Part shown: positions 37,819 through 49,100 of the stretch, one piece after another
Layout of the letters: every line of letters starts with the position of its first letter
Numbering within the stretch: the stretch's first letter is position 1
Assembly: GCA_013399115.1 (NCBI GenBank)
Contig: VXAA01000961.1
Coordinates: 243,699-307,698 of the forward strand
Reading direction: 5' to 3'
Length of the DNA stretch: 64,000 nucleotides
From: Anseranas semipalmata
Lineage: Eukaryota > Chordata > Aves > Anseriformes > Anseranatidae
Position numbers and translations under genes: made by a program
Notes under the pieces: model-generated
Told to the model about the DNA's origin: nothing
The model's database searches: none
The model's input: the letters and a program-made list of their open reading frames with translations, nothing else

Positions 37819-38676
37819 CTGTGTTCAAACAAAATTAAGTCTGTAGTTATTTTAACAGAACACAAGAACTTTTTAGTGTATATTAAGTTTGTATCAAACC
37901 CAGAAGTATACTTCAACTGTTGGGCAGAGTGAACAAGCTACTTAAGAGACTATTTTGAATCACTGCAGTCCCTTCTGGCTACGGCAGCTCTGCCACCTCA
38001 GATTTTAGCTCATGTTCACCAACATACATCTACCACCCCAGCCCCAGAACAGATGCTACCTGCTAGGACTTTCAAAAAGAAAAAAAAAAAAAAAACACAC
38101 CATGCATGCACACTGAAAAAGAACTGAGGTTATTTTTGGTACCAAGTGTCTAATATCTTGTATTGAATGGTTTTGTCAATAAACTTCACAATACAAGATT
38201 TTGTATTAAGAGATTTTGTATCCTCTAACATTCTGGAAAATCACTAATTGCTGAAAATGCAGTTCACTCTAGACCTCAAGGTATAGGTTTTGTTTGGCTG
38301 GAATATTCAACTGTGACTTTGTATTCCTCCTGTATGAGCTCAGTTTACGTACTTTTTCAGGTCAGAAAAGGATATTCTGTTGGACTTGGGACACCTCGAT
38401 ATCTTCGTAATGGTATCTCCGTTCTGGTTGGCAAATACATTAGAACCTCCCACATTATGGTCACTCATTCTTATTTTGCATAAGATGATATGGCTGTTAG
38501 CGGCCTTCTTGGAAGAAATCTATGATGATTTATCCATGTAACTTTTAGTGCAACTTAACTTTGCATTATCTACACTCATTTTGTTTCACAAGAATTAGAT
38601 AATTTAGACATGACAAGAACTGCATAGTTTTCACCTCAACAGCTGAGACAGACTATGATCATGAAGTGGTACATAC
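37819..38676 (-). other. TPD52: TPD52 intron
   Basis: Short intron with an A-run at 38081-38095. Nothing else was recognised. Confidence 0.9.
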
Positions 38677-38825
38677 GCTGCGGTTGATGTAACATCTTGC
38701 CAGCTTTTGGTAATATTCTGCTTTAGTTCCTGTAATGAGTTAATTCCCAGCTTTCTCTTGATTTCTGCTAGATGCTTCTCTTTGGCAGCTAGCACTTGTG
38801 AGAGTGTCTGGATTTCTTCTTCCAC
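38677..38825 (-). CDS. TPD52: TPD52 149-bp coding exon, coiled-coil core
   Basis: After the acceptor CAACAG it encodes VEEEIQTLSQVLAAKEKHLA, then EIKRKLGINSLQELKQNITK and SWQDVTSTA plus two bases (residues 81-130). The heptad pattern of I/L/V residues through KHLAEIKRKLG is the dimerising coiled coil of the family. The donor is GC|GTATGT. A nearby GTACCA four bases downstream would be out of phase with the next exon. Confidence 0.98.
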
Positions 38826-39325
38826 CTGTTGCAGCAGAGATGAGAGAATTAAGTTAACAAGCGATCTACAAAGCCATTTAAGTACGTATTTATGAAAACA
38901 TCTACTAGACATCAGTAATGGAAGGGGTAATGCATATTTAGCATTGCCTCACAGTTGCTTCTCACTACTAAAAGGAAATCCAATGTAGTCTACAACAATA
39001 GCCAGTCAGCCAGAAAGAAGTCTACCTGCAGCTAGCTCTGTTAGTGTAATAGGCACAAGGAAGTAGGTAGCTCTGAAAGATTGTATAGTTAGAAATCATT
39101 ACCTTTAGACAACACTGGCCTACATGGAGCTTGAAGATTAGTCAAACCTGGGACAATCGCCAAGCCTGTATGCTCCTTCCACGTCAGAAGAGATACTAGC
39201 TTATGAACAGCACGAGGAAGCTCAGAGCGTGTCTGTTCCACCCACAAGTTTTGTCTCCTTGCTTGACCATAAAGGTTCTTCTGTGGCTGAATCCAGCCAT
39301 AGGAGCGTCCTTCCAAGAGTGTGCT

Positions 39326-39349
39326 GGGGAGGAGTGGGGGGGGCGGGGG
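39326..39349 (+). other. G-rich tract, potential G-quadruplex
   Basis: Runs of 4, 8 and 5 G separated by short spacers (GGGGAGGAGTGGGG and so on) fit a four-run G-quadruplex pattern if the 8-G run is split. It lies on the non-transcribed-RNA strand of the TPD52 intron, so it would form in DNA rather than in the TPD52 transcript. Confidence 0.55.
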
Positions 39350-39998
39350 AAATAGTGGCAGACTGAGCAGTTTAAAAATAATAATATTAAAAAAAAAATC
39401 AGCTGTTCCATAACTAGAAGAAACCATATTGTTTGTGTACTTATTTACACAGGTGGCCAATTAAGTCTCTCAGAAACAAGACCAGATCATGGTCAGAGGC
39501 ATACAGCCTACTGAATAGCACTATAAAACTGTTTGCCAGGTGTGACAGAGGCACTAAGGCAACGTATACAGAGGCATACATCCAACCCTGCTTTCTTCAT
39601 GCAGGCTGGACCACACTGCTTCAGGATGTCAGGCTGCCTACTCATTTAAGCTCCTTTGAGGGAATACCAATATCCTTAATGCACCTTGGTTTTGGATACC
39701 TGTCTGAAGACCATCATGACATACCCAAGCAGGACCAGAGTTCCTCTACCTCCTTCAATGGACTGTTCTGGCATGGAACAATGCTCAGGACTACTGAAAA
39801 CAAGACTGCACTGAATAGCTGTGTGTTTATGTCACAGCTAACCTTGGTATGCCAAACCTTTAAACTTAAGTTAGTTTCTTTTATTCCCTTTAGGGTCCTA
39901 AAGTCACAGAGAGCTACAAAGAAAAAAAAAAAAAAAAAAGACCACTCAATGAAACTTGACTGACAACTTTTGAACTGTATATACCAGGCTTGAATATC

Positions 39999-40067
39999 TG
40001 GCTGTCCTTCAACAGGACAGCCAAATTAGTGCTGCCAATGCTACTTCAGTGCAGCCAATGCTACTTT
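39999..40067. repeat. 10-bp hairpin followed by 20-bp tandem duplication
   Basis: TGGCTGTCCT (39999-40008) pairs perfectly with AGGACAGCCA (40014-40023) across five bases. Directly after come two copies of a 20-mer, AGTGCTGCCAATGCTACTTC at 40028-40047 and AGTGCAGCCAATGCTACTTT at 40048-40067, with 18 of 20 identical. It is intronic, and no function is apparent. Confidence 0.85.
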
Positions 40068-40530
40068 AGTTGCTCTTAATTTTTCTTCTACTATGAAGCA
40101 TGGACAAGAATAGTTACACAGTTAGCTATTAGCAAAGCAGTGTACATGTGGATTTTACTACAAAGCATCCTTCATGAAAACAGCTTTAATCACACCACAC
40201 CAGTTGAGACCATACTTGGTATTGGCTTCCAACCATATTCTCTTTGACAGCTTGTTTACCCCTTTCTCACTTAAGAGGGGAAAAAAAAGTTAGACATTTA
40301 TACATTCTGTTTTAAGCTGTTTGCTAAGCCCTTCTAGCTTAGTTCCCCATGGCTATAACTAGATGTTCTCCTTGACATCTTCCCTTTCTCCCCCCACCCC
40401 ACAATACAGAGTAGTGCTATACCCAGCTTCAGACACTCACGGAATGAATACACAGAGCATTAATTGTGTGTTCAAAGACACAAATTTTCATTCTCAAAAC
40501 CAATTTAAGAACTATTTGCAAGAGATTTAC

Positions 40531-40646
40531 CTTAGCAAGCTCTCTTCTTAGCTCATCCTGTTCTTCTTCTGAGAGTGTTTCTGCCATTCCAACTGTAGCA
40601 GCAGCATCCTCTCCAACCTCAGGTATAGAGTCAGTTCTCAGCAGCC
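40531..40646 (-). CDS. TPD52: TPD52 116-bp coding exon
   Basis: After the acceptor CCTCTAG it completes a glycine codon and encodes LLRTDSIPEVGEDAAATVG, then MAETLSEEEQDELRRELAK (residues 42-80). GLLRTD and TLSEEEQ-ELRRELAK are characteristic of TPD52, and the acidic SEEEQ segment leads into the coiled coil. The donor is AAG|GTAAAT. The exon starts in phase 1, so any alternative 5' exon must end with one base of a codon. Confidence 0.97.
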
Positions 40647-43600
40647 CTAGAGGTGAATAAACCATTAAAAGTCAGATCATAATGTGTTTGCCAGACAGCA
40701 GCTACATGTTAATATATTGCCCATTCATGCCAGCGCATAAATAAGACTGATGAGAGGCACCAGAGTCACATTCCCCAAGTACTATGGCATACAGGACGCT
40801 GGAAGACATTTTACTGTTTCATTCTATCAAGTTGCATTAAAACTCAATATAATCTCAACTTCTACTATAGGAGGAGACTGGAAACACGTTGAGAACAACC
40901 TGGCCCCCCACTGTGACAGAAACCAAGGCACAGAGCACATGTCTCAAACAGAGTGGTTCATATATAACCTTTGCCCAGGACTTCATATGCTCACTGCTCT
41001 GAATCGCTCACGCAGCACAAGCTCTGGAGGTGTTAGAGGTGCTCAGGACCAACACAGAAGGCTCCTTCCCTCCCTGCTCTCTGGATCAGAGAAAAACGCC
41101 CATTCTCAGCAAACTGGGAACTGCCATGGCCACGAGCAAGTTCAGCAGCAGTGGAGAAAAGGGATGCACCACAAGTGGGAACTCTTCCCCATATGCTGCT
41201 CAACCTTCCTGCCCCTTGCAACTGGGACCACTGTGGCTGGGAAGTCACAGATAGCATGGAACTAGAAGTTGCTGTTTTGTTCCTGGATTTTAGGACAGAT
41301 AAGAAGCCCAGAGAAAGAGCTTGGGAGCAAAAGGCCTCCGCTGCAGACAAAGTGGTACAGCGCTGAGAAGGGACTGATGAGGATGTGAATCAGCTCTTCC
41401 CCTCCTCCCCTTCCAAATCCAGAAACCAAAATTCTGCCAAACCCCTCTGTATGAATCTCAAACATCCCTGTGGTCCTCCCCAGCCTTTGTCTTCACAGCT
41501 TCAGGCAAAGGAAGGAGAACAATAATTGTTGTATCGCTATGATGTGCTCAGTTTTCAACATTTGCTTATTCCTAATCCTAACTAGTCCTTTGCTTGCAGG
41601 AATCCCAGAATCATGGAAGATCCTGAGTTGGAAGGGATGCACGAGGACCATCCAGTCCAACTCAGGACTACACAAGCCAACCTAAGAGTTAAACCACATA
41701 CCTAACTAAGAGCACTGTCCAAAGGCTTCTTGGTGCTTGGGGAGCCTGTTCCAGTGCCCCACCACCCTCTCGGTGAAGAACCTTTTCCTAACACCCAGCC
41801 TGACCCTCCCCTGTCACAGCTCCATGCCGTTCCCTCGGGTCCTGTTGCTGTCACCAGAGAGCAGAGATCAGCGCCTGCCCCTCCGCTCCCCTCGTGAGGA
41901 AGCTGCAGGCCGCCATGAGGCCTCCCCTCAGTCTCCTCTTCTCTGCGCTGAACAAACCAAGTAATGCAAGAAACAGCAAAAGATTTCCCATTTTGTATCT
42001 TTGTAGCTGATACTTAAGCAGTTCACCAGAATGAAGGAATCCTGTACTAATTTGCAAAGAGACCGATTTGCAGAGAGATTGCGTGCTGGAATGGTTACAG
42101 GATCCCAGAACTAACACTATTCAAGAGGTAGAACAGCTTTATCAATAGTAAAATAGAGCAAGTCTTTAAAAATGAAGAAATTAAACCAAGGGGAATTTTT
42201 TGTTTGTAAGGATAGAGAAGTGTGGGTGTGTGTGCAAAACCAATAAATCAGGACAGGAACAGCCAGGCGTGGATCCCTTCCAGCTGTCAGCTAGCTATTC
42301 TGCTAGCGGCCTGGCACTGAAGTGTGGAAAGGGGTAACAGGAGAACAATCGCCTTCTCTATCCTTTCACCGAGTTCAAAGCATACATTCATTCAGACAAC
42401 TTGAAGACGCATTAAATAATGTTTCCTTGCTAGTCACTACAGTAATTAGCCAGATCAACGCCATCCTCATTTCAGCAGCTTTTGATGGCACTACGTGATA
42501 CTATTTGGCTTGAGAATCCAACAACTCGTTAACAAGCACTGAGACCATCACTACGATTTCCCTTTGAGACTCGATATCAAATAGCTGCATCACAATCAAC
42601 TGAAAAAGTCTGGGGAAAAAAGATTCTGCAAGGCCGTAATTCTACAAAACATGTTCTTTATAGGCTGCAAGCCTATAAAAGGAGAGGCCTTATTTTTGAT
42701 CAAGTTACTAAACTAAAGTAAAGCTCAATTTCCACAAATTCTCTCCATGTTTTCTAGCTGTATTTGTACCAGAACAATTCTCCTCTAGAAGCACACTGCT
42801 ACATGGACAGAACACTTGTAAATGGCAAGCCAGCTGTGGAGCAGTGATCAGGATGCACACTGAAACACCATTCTGCATTTATGAAATCAGTGCCATAATT
42901 TTCCCAGAGATTTATGTCTGTCTTACACAAACATAACAGTGCCTCCTGGTCTCCCAATTATTTCTGGCAGAAAGCTAAGGGGGTGGGGGTAAAAAAGGGG
43001 TTCAAGTCTAATGACCAAACTAAAATGCAGCACTACAGCCCAAAACATAAAGGATTACAGCTTACGTATAAATAAATGATCCGGTTATGGGACATCAATG
43101 TATTTCCTTTTCTTAACATCAAACTGTTAAGAATGCCATAACTGTGTGTAATCGTTATTTATGCTATTAATTATATATGCCCAACAGAAGGAAGAAATTT
43201 AAGTTACATTTTTCCATGATGCACTACAATCCTCAGCACATTGGTTTCTTTCTGACTGCTAAGCTAACTCTAAATCTGCAACCCCATTAAGGACTACAGA
43301 ACTCGCCATTTCAAAACCAAATTTCAGAAGCTTTTTAAGCACCAAAGACCACGCTGACTACAGAGCATCAGCACGTCCTGCTGAGAGGCTGTTCAATCTG
43401 GTTATGAAGAGTCATCTGGATTATCTCACCAAAAATAGATCAAGTGAACCCAGCGGCAGGAAAACATGCTGGATTGTCTCCCCCATCGATAGCTTGTGTT
43501 TTGGGAATATACTTTACCTTTGGAAAAAATGGTGTTTTAAGGCAGTTTGTGCTGCTTGTTGCAGCACAACATTGAGCTTGAGGTTCAATGCTAAGAAGCA

Positions 43601-45752
43601 AGGGAAAGATCTCCCCTCGCCTCCCCATTCTCTAGATCATTTAGGAAGACAGCAAATCACCGCTACTCAGACTCCTCCACACCTAGCTCATCTCATCACC
43701 TTCCCCTTCTTGCTCTCTGCCCCCTCCCATTTATTACTTCTTTAGTCCCGTTTGAAGCACGCAGACTCCCACCACCTGCCTTCATCCTGCCACCCGCGCT
43801 CTCATCCTGTTCCTGCTCACCTCTGCGCTTTATTCCCACTCCCCGCTTCACTACTTGCGGGACACAGTGCATCTGCACTAGGGGAAGGCAGTGCTCGACT
43901 TCCCCTCTTATTTTACAGTGTCTTACTTCTCTTACACCTTTAGAGTTCCGAAGCACTTAAAACTTAGTCACTTGGTACTCTGCTATAACCACATTTAGCA
44001 TGAGCACTTCAAGTCTCTTAAGCAGAGGGAGAATTCTGTAGAGAGATAATCCAACAGCTGGAAATAATTATCCTGTATTGGGACAACTTACCTAATTTTA
44101 AGGTCAGTTTTTAGGTGTCTGCTTTTCCAAGACTGACAAATTATCCCAACCATTTATTAGATGTAGTTAAATGAACCAAATAAAGCCATTAAGAATTTAG
44201 TTCTTTAGGTCTCTACAGATCATGAGCAGTCAGGAAAACAGGACTTAAGCTCGCATTATTTTTGGTGGGTAGACGAAGCATTCAGCTTACACTCAGGTTT
44301 TGGTCTGTGGTTTGTTGTTTTCAGCCCAAGTTTGTTATCCATCTTGACCTGAAGTTGCTACCACTTCCTGGCCTGAATTCAGAGATTAGCAATAAACACA
44401 AACCATTTAAGGAAGCACTGGTCACTTCAGATGAGCAGCCTTTGGGGCAGGGAAGGGTTAGCCTCTACAAAGCCTTATCTTTAGACAGACATTCTGCACC
44501 AAAATGTTCATTCCGAGTGTCTGATGACCACTGTGTAGTTGGCAAAGCTAAAGAAAAAAGGTACTTGTTAGAGCTCAGAAGAACAAGCTGTTGGAATGAT
44601 CTTAAATTTGTAACATTTGAATAAGGTGGTTACAGAGGGTATTTATTTTGCAATATATAAGATCAAATTTGAAGTGCTTCCCATTCGTCTCAGTGAGAAT
44701 ATCAGTCACATTTTTTCCAGCCTCGGGGAGTTCTCTGGCTTCTCACCAACACCCATCACATATTCATTCAACGTGAACGAAACAGAAAGCAGCAAAGGTT
44801 GGTGCTTGCTGCGATGCATCACCATGATGCACAAAGGGCTGCTGCACCCCCTTAGCAGAGGGGCAAGACGCAGAGCTGACCGCTGCTCCTCGGTGGCCTG
44901 TAGCTCATCCGGGTCATGCAGAGGTTTGGTTTAGTTCACGCAGGAGCTCCCCAGGGGATGCATGTTTAAGGCTTCAAAGAACAAGCCCACAAAAAAAAGT
45001 CAGCGCCTTTAACTTAGTTTTGCTTTGTCACACTTGAAGGAGGGCTGAGCCTTCTGTATTTTTAATTACTCTGGAGAATCGGGCACTGGAAAATCATGTC
45101 CAGCAGCATGGAAGAAAGGTGGTAGAAAGCAGACGAGGCTGCGTCAGGAGGCATGGCTGCGGGCATTTTGCACACCAACCTGACCAGCTTCCAGCTGGTA
45201 GCCTAAGCACAAGGCACCAGGGCAGCCACTTCCCCCGGAGCACACAAGTACATGAAGTATCTGCAGGTGCAAGATTTACAGCATTTTAAATGCTAGGTGG
45301 AACAGAGTCAAGGTTTTACGGGACATTTGTATTAATCAGTGAAGTTTTTTTATGCTCAGGCAGCAGCAGGTAATGTGACTTCTGAGCTCCAGATAGTTTA
45401 AGTATACAATTCCAACACTTCCCCCCTCCAAAAAAGTCTAACAGTCAAAACTAGTCTGACTACATCAAACTTGCAGGTGTTGGCCTTCTGTTCCTAATTT
45501 TTTTGCTCACTTTGTTTCCCCATGAACTGCCTTTCTATGGAGTTAAGAAGATAAAGGTGGTAAGTGCATAGCACACCAGGTATTACCTACATGACATACG
45601 GAAGCTAAAGACCACCACAGTTAACAGCAGGACTTTACTCACACCTGTCTCCGGCCAAGTCACAGATTCTTAATTTGAGAAGTTCCTTCCTACAGATACT
45701 AGTCCCTAAGCTCCTCACGTGAGGCTGTTAAAAAGAAAGAGCAGGAAGTTAC
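40647..45752 (-). other. TPD52: TPD52 intron 1 (from the PrLZ-type exon)
   Basis: About 5.1 kb of intron. It contains a CR1 3' fragment at 41601-41960, a 10-bp inverted repeat at 42657-42679 and a GC-richer stretch at about 43600-43920 with chance frames on both strands. No alternative first exon of the short TPD52 form was recognised here. Confidence 0.8.
41601..41960 (-). mobile_element. CR1 LINE, short 3' fragment
   Basis: The low end reads CCCAGAATCATGGAAGATCC followed by GAGTTGGAAGGGATGCACGA, a divergent CR1 3' end in reverse. It continues through the segment complementary to the CR1 C-terminal coding region (CCCACCACCCTCTCGGTGAA) and stops near CTGCGCTGAACAAACCAAG. No open frame of useful length remains. 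Its 3' sequence differs from the other copies, so it is probably a different CR1 subfamily. Confidence 0.85.
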
Positions 45753-45876
45753 CAGACTTCGTCAGCGTAGGCGACCCGGGCGGAGAGAGGTTTATGCTGG
45801 GTGACAGGTAGAGGTAGTTTCTGTCCACTCCTGTATCGAAATCGAAGGGTGATTTGTAATCCTCGTACAGATCCAT
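45753..45876 (-). CDS. TPD52: TPD52 first coding exon, PrLZ-type N-terminus
   Basis: It encodes MDLYEDYKSPFDFDTGVDRN, then YLYLSPSINLSPPGSPTLTK and S plus one base (residues 1-42). The donor is TCTG|GTAACT. It matches the N-terminal extension of the long human TPD52 isoform (DLYEDY-SPFDFD and YLYLSPS---SPPGSPTL). The chosen ATG has G at -3 and +4. Upstream in the same frame a TGA at 45937-45939 comes before any other ATG, so this is the start unless there is a spliced upstream exon. The human form begins a few residues earlier. The proline-serine-rich segment is a likely phosphorylation region. Confidence 0.93.
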
Positions 45877-46150
45877 GTCAGAAAGCTCACAGCACGTTGC
45901 CAGCCTCTTCTTCTGTTGCAGGAGGCATCTTTGCTTTCAGCAGCCACATCGGAGCATGGGACTTCCTTCACCCCTCGCTTCTTCACCTGGCGCTCACTGT
46001 ACCTCCTCATACAATTCAGCTGACGCCTCTTAATTCGATATAGCCGTCCAGCAAGTAATTTCTTAACTGTGTCGTAGCTTCTGCTGTTTACATGGCACAA
46101 AAGTTGAGTTCCTGTAAATTTATAACCGGGGCTGGACTTAAACAGGCCGT
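45877..46150 (-). promoter_or_regulatory. TPD52: Probable 5' UTR and proximal promoter of the PrLZ-type TPD52 transcript
   Basis: This is the sequence immediately upstream of the first coding exon. An unrelated minus-strand frame (46100-45792) overlaps the exon in another reading frame and is a shadow. A TATA-like TATAAATTT-type sequence is readable on the minus strand around 46118-46124 (plus: AAATTTATAACC), but its spacing to a start site is unknown. Transcription start is inferred. Confidence 0.4.
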
Positions 46151-49100
46151 GCCTTTAACAAACAGAAGCCCAGGAGCCGTGCACCGTGCATGGAGAAACC
46201 TTCGTCCCTAGTGCAGAACCGCACCAAGAATTTTCAATCATTTAAATAAAAAAGGTCAGCTGACAGCAGCTACACCAGGATATCCTTAATCTTCTAGGAC
46301 ACAAAAGGATTACTGGCCGTAATCTATCCTATATGCCATCTGTGTGGGACTTTTTCCTCTGATTAATGGAAAATTCTGCCTGTGTAGCTGTTCCTCCAGC
46401 TGCTCCCACCAGCGCAGCGGTGCCAGAAGCCAGGCTCTGCTGCCCGGCATCGCGCCGCAGGCTGAGCTCAGAAGGTGACAGAGCAGCGCTCGTCTCCAAA
46501 GGCTACACCAGAAACACTGGTGCTGATGTGCGCTGTGGTATTCGTCCACGAGGCTAAACATATCCAAGTACGAGGCTGTGTTTGGGGCTTTTCTTGCGTG
46601 TTTTTTTTTCTTTTTTAAAAAAAAGAAAGACTGCTGAAGTGCACTGTCCTATGCCCTCGGTGCTCCAGCCAGAGTCACCTGGAGCAGCCAGCTTTATGCC
46701 GGGAACCAGTAACACTGGAACGCACAGCCCTGATGAAATGTATTTATGTTTTGACACGTATACTAGGAAGAAAGATCAACTTGCACAACCCACCTGACTT
46801 CATGCTATAAGTTTAATATGTAGCCCTGGGAAGAAGTTCTTCTTACATAAAAGAGCCAATCAGCACAGCGTTGCAGGACTTTATACTACCTCCTACCCCC
46901 TGCCCACCCCCCCACAATCCGCTCTTTTAACTGGAAAAAAAAAAACACACAAGTTTACTACCAAGACAGATCACCTTTACAGCTAGGCAATGATTTCCTC
47001 AGCTGAGCTCTCCCAGCTCCACACCTTCACGCGGCTCTGAGCTGCAGCCTGCGCGCAGAACGACCAAATGGAAGTTAATCTTTTCCTCCACCGTAAGAGT
47101 GATGTTTTAAGACAAAGCTGATCAGGGACATTACACCACGCTCTGCTCTAAGCCATACAAGTGAAGGAGCCTTGTGGCACAGCCAAGTCAATGTATTCCC
47201 TAGGGATACTAGAAGAAAGCGTTCAGTTTTAGCTTCTCGTTTCCACTGCAGGAACAGACCTCTGGGCTAATTAAAGAGCAGCTCCTGTAGGCTGCAGACC
47301 TACATTGGTTTCTGGTGCAGACTACCTGCAGGCTCCTAACAATGAGTGCAGGAGCCCAAAATACAGCTCCCTGCTATTTCCCAAACCCACTCAAAAGAAG
47401 CTACAACATCCCTCTGCATTTCTGACACGTGACTGCAGCATCAGCCAGAAATATTGCGAAGTTCTCCTGACAAAGGTCAAACCTTTGGTCACAGGCTCTA
47501 GTTAAAGCATCCAGAAACAGCAGAGAAGAGCAACACAGCTGCAGCAGCCCCACGCTGCCCATTAACCCAGCACACCAATGGGAAGAGCTATCAGCGCTGT
47601 TTTGCAGCCTTTCCCCGTGTAGCTCGGCAGCCGTGGGCTGCATTCTGCAGAGGCTCAGGCAGCAGCTGCACTAACTGGATTAGACCGAACGACGAGCTAT
47701 TAGACGTGGCACACTGGAAAAGCTGAATGCTTGCTACCGTCGCTCTCCTGACACAGAAAGAGAGCAGGAAGGTGAGTTTACCGCCTGCAACTTAACAACC
47801 CCGGAGAATCATTCATTGTAAACTAATCAATACTAGCTATTTCTAACCGTCATCATGTGCTATTATAGGAAAAAAAATCTCTTATGATGATCCACTCACG
47901 CCTGCTAATGATCAGGAATACCATTTCCTGGCCAAGGACATTTGTAAGAGTCAACATCTATATTCTTGTCACTTACAGGAAACTCCCCGCATTGTTTTTC
48001 AGTAGATGGTATGGGGCAAAACTCAGTCTGGTACTCTTCCTGTCCCTTTACCGTGCAAAGGTCGGTGTCACATCCCTGCTGACACCTCGCTTGCCAGCGA
48101 GGGATGGCCGACCGGGCCGCCTGTCACGGCACAGACAGCAGCGGGTACGGGCTGATCCCCCTGCCATCCCTAACTCACCCACTTCAGGGAAGGCAAATAC
48201 CCCGCTGCCAGCCACAGCGGCCAGCTTCTGCCCCTGCTTCTTCCCCAGCGGCCCCGGGGATGCAGGGCAGCGCAGGGTTTGGTGCATTCTGGAGGAGAAA
48301 AAAATCCCTCTCCGCGGGGCTTTCCAAATTAAAGTGATGCGCCCAACAAAGCAAAGCAGAATGGGGAAGAAAACAGCCACACAGAATCAAAAGGAGAGGT
48401 TTTGTTCTGCAGCATGAAGATTTTGACAAGTTTACTAGCTCTCCACAGTCTGAACACTGCTAGACAATGGCAGGAATCAAGATTCCCCTAAGCTATGGAA
48501 ACAGCCTCATTATGAGCCTTTGTAAAGGGTCATCCCAAGACCAAAACATGCCGTGGCACAACCTTCCTCCCTTCCCGCTCTCCAGGGTAATTACGAGCAC
48601 ATACAGCTGGCTCAAGATGAACTGAGGCTGCAAAGCCATACCCTATTTGATGTACTTTGCCTTCCTGGTGCATCTATATACATTTCAGGGCTGAAAGTTT
48701 AAGTTTAGACTTCTGTTACGAGGCTTTGAGTAGTTATTCTACACGCTCAAGTATCTGTGTTGTTTCCCTTACATATCAAATGCACTTCTTACAGCTGTAG
48801 CTAGATTATTACTGCAGGTATCAGCTGCAAGCCAGTCCCTCAAGAGATCTTGAAGTCTAAGCACTCACCTGCTCCAGAAACAGGCAGCAGTGGGGTTTTG
48901 CTCACTGCACAAGAGATTAAAACTGAAGATTTTGCTGTGGATGCTTCTGCTGCTTCAAAACTTGTACTTATTTGCCTTAACTAAGAGGTTGGCACCTACA
49001 CCGTGTTATAAGCTGGTGTTTAGAAGACTGGCATGAAGATAGATTACTTCTGCCACGGATGCTTGAACCAGCTACTGACAAGTTCAACCAAATGTCACAA

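Larger units (their letters stand above)
38826..40530 (-). other. TPD52: TPD52 intron with G-rich tract, hairpin and short duplication
   Basis: The intron contains a G-rich tract at 39326-39349, an A-run at about 39921-39939, a 10-bp hairpin at 39999-40023 and a 20-bp tandem duplication at 40028-40067. A 176-codon plus-strand frame at 39433-39963 ends in the A-run and has no recognisable similarity, so I treat it as chance. Confidence 0.85.
28438..45876 (-). other. TPD52: TPD52 gene (tumor protein D52), PrLZ-type transcript
   Basis: The visible coding exons are 45753-45876, 40531-40646, 38677-38825, 37717-37818, 31064-31112 and 29799-29915. They total 657 bp and encode 218 residues. A 42-bp cassette at 32459-32500 raises this to 232. 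All junctions use GT-AG sites with matching phases. The protein has a coiled coil at about residues 64-110, which mediates homo- and hetero-dimerisation in the D52 family. Family members are cytoplasmic adaptors of vesicle trafficking and regulated secretion. The gene runs towards MRPS28 on the same strand. The 5' UTR and any other promoters upstream of 45876 are not resolved. Confidence 0.95.

Noticed and set aside
38673..38676. Alternative donor GTACCA four bases beyond the chosen TPD52 donor
   Set aside because: It would end the exon in phase 0 and leave the next exon unable to restore the AYKKTSE sequence; GC|GTATGT with CAG|ATACAAG fits exactly.
39433..39963. 176-codon plus-strand frame ending in poly-lysine
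   Set aside because: It runs into an A-homopolymer, is antisense to the TPD52 intron and has no recognisable domain.
42657..42679. 10-bp inverted repeat around TATAGGCTGCAAGCCTATA
   Set aside because: Short A/T-edged palindrome of a size expected by chance in 64 kb; no further support.
45792..46100. 102-codon minus-strand frame overlapping the TPD52 first exon
   Set aside because: It is in a different reading frame from MDLYEDY and shows no similarity; it is a shadow of the real exon and its 5' UTR.
46590..46626. T-run and A-run pairing as a hairpin or RNA polymerase III terminator
   Set aside because: Plain low-complexity sequence; no A-box or B-box promoter or small RNA gene nearby.
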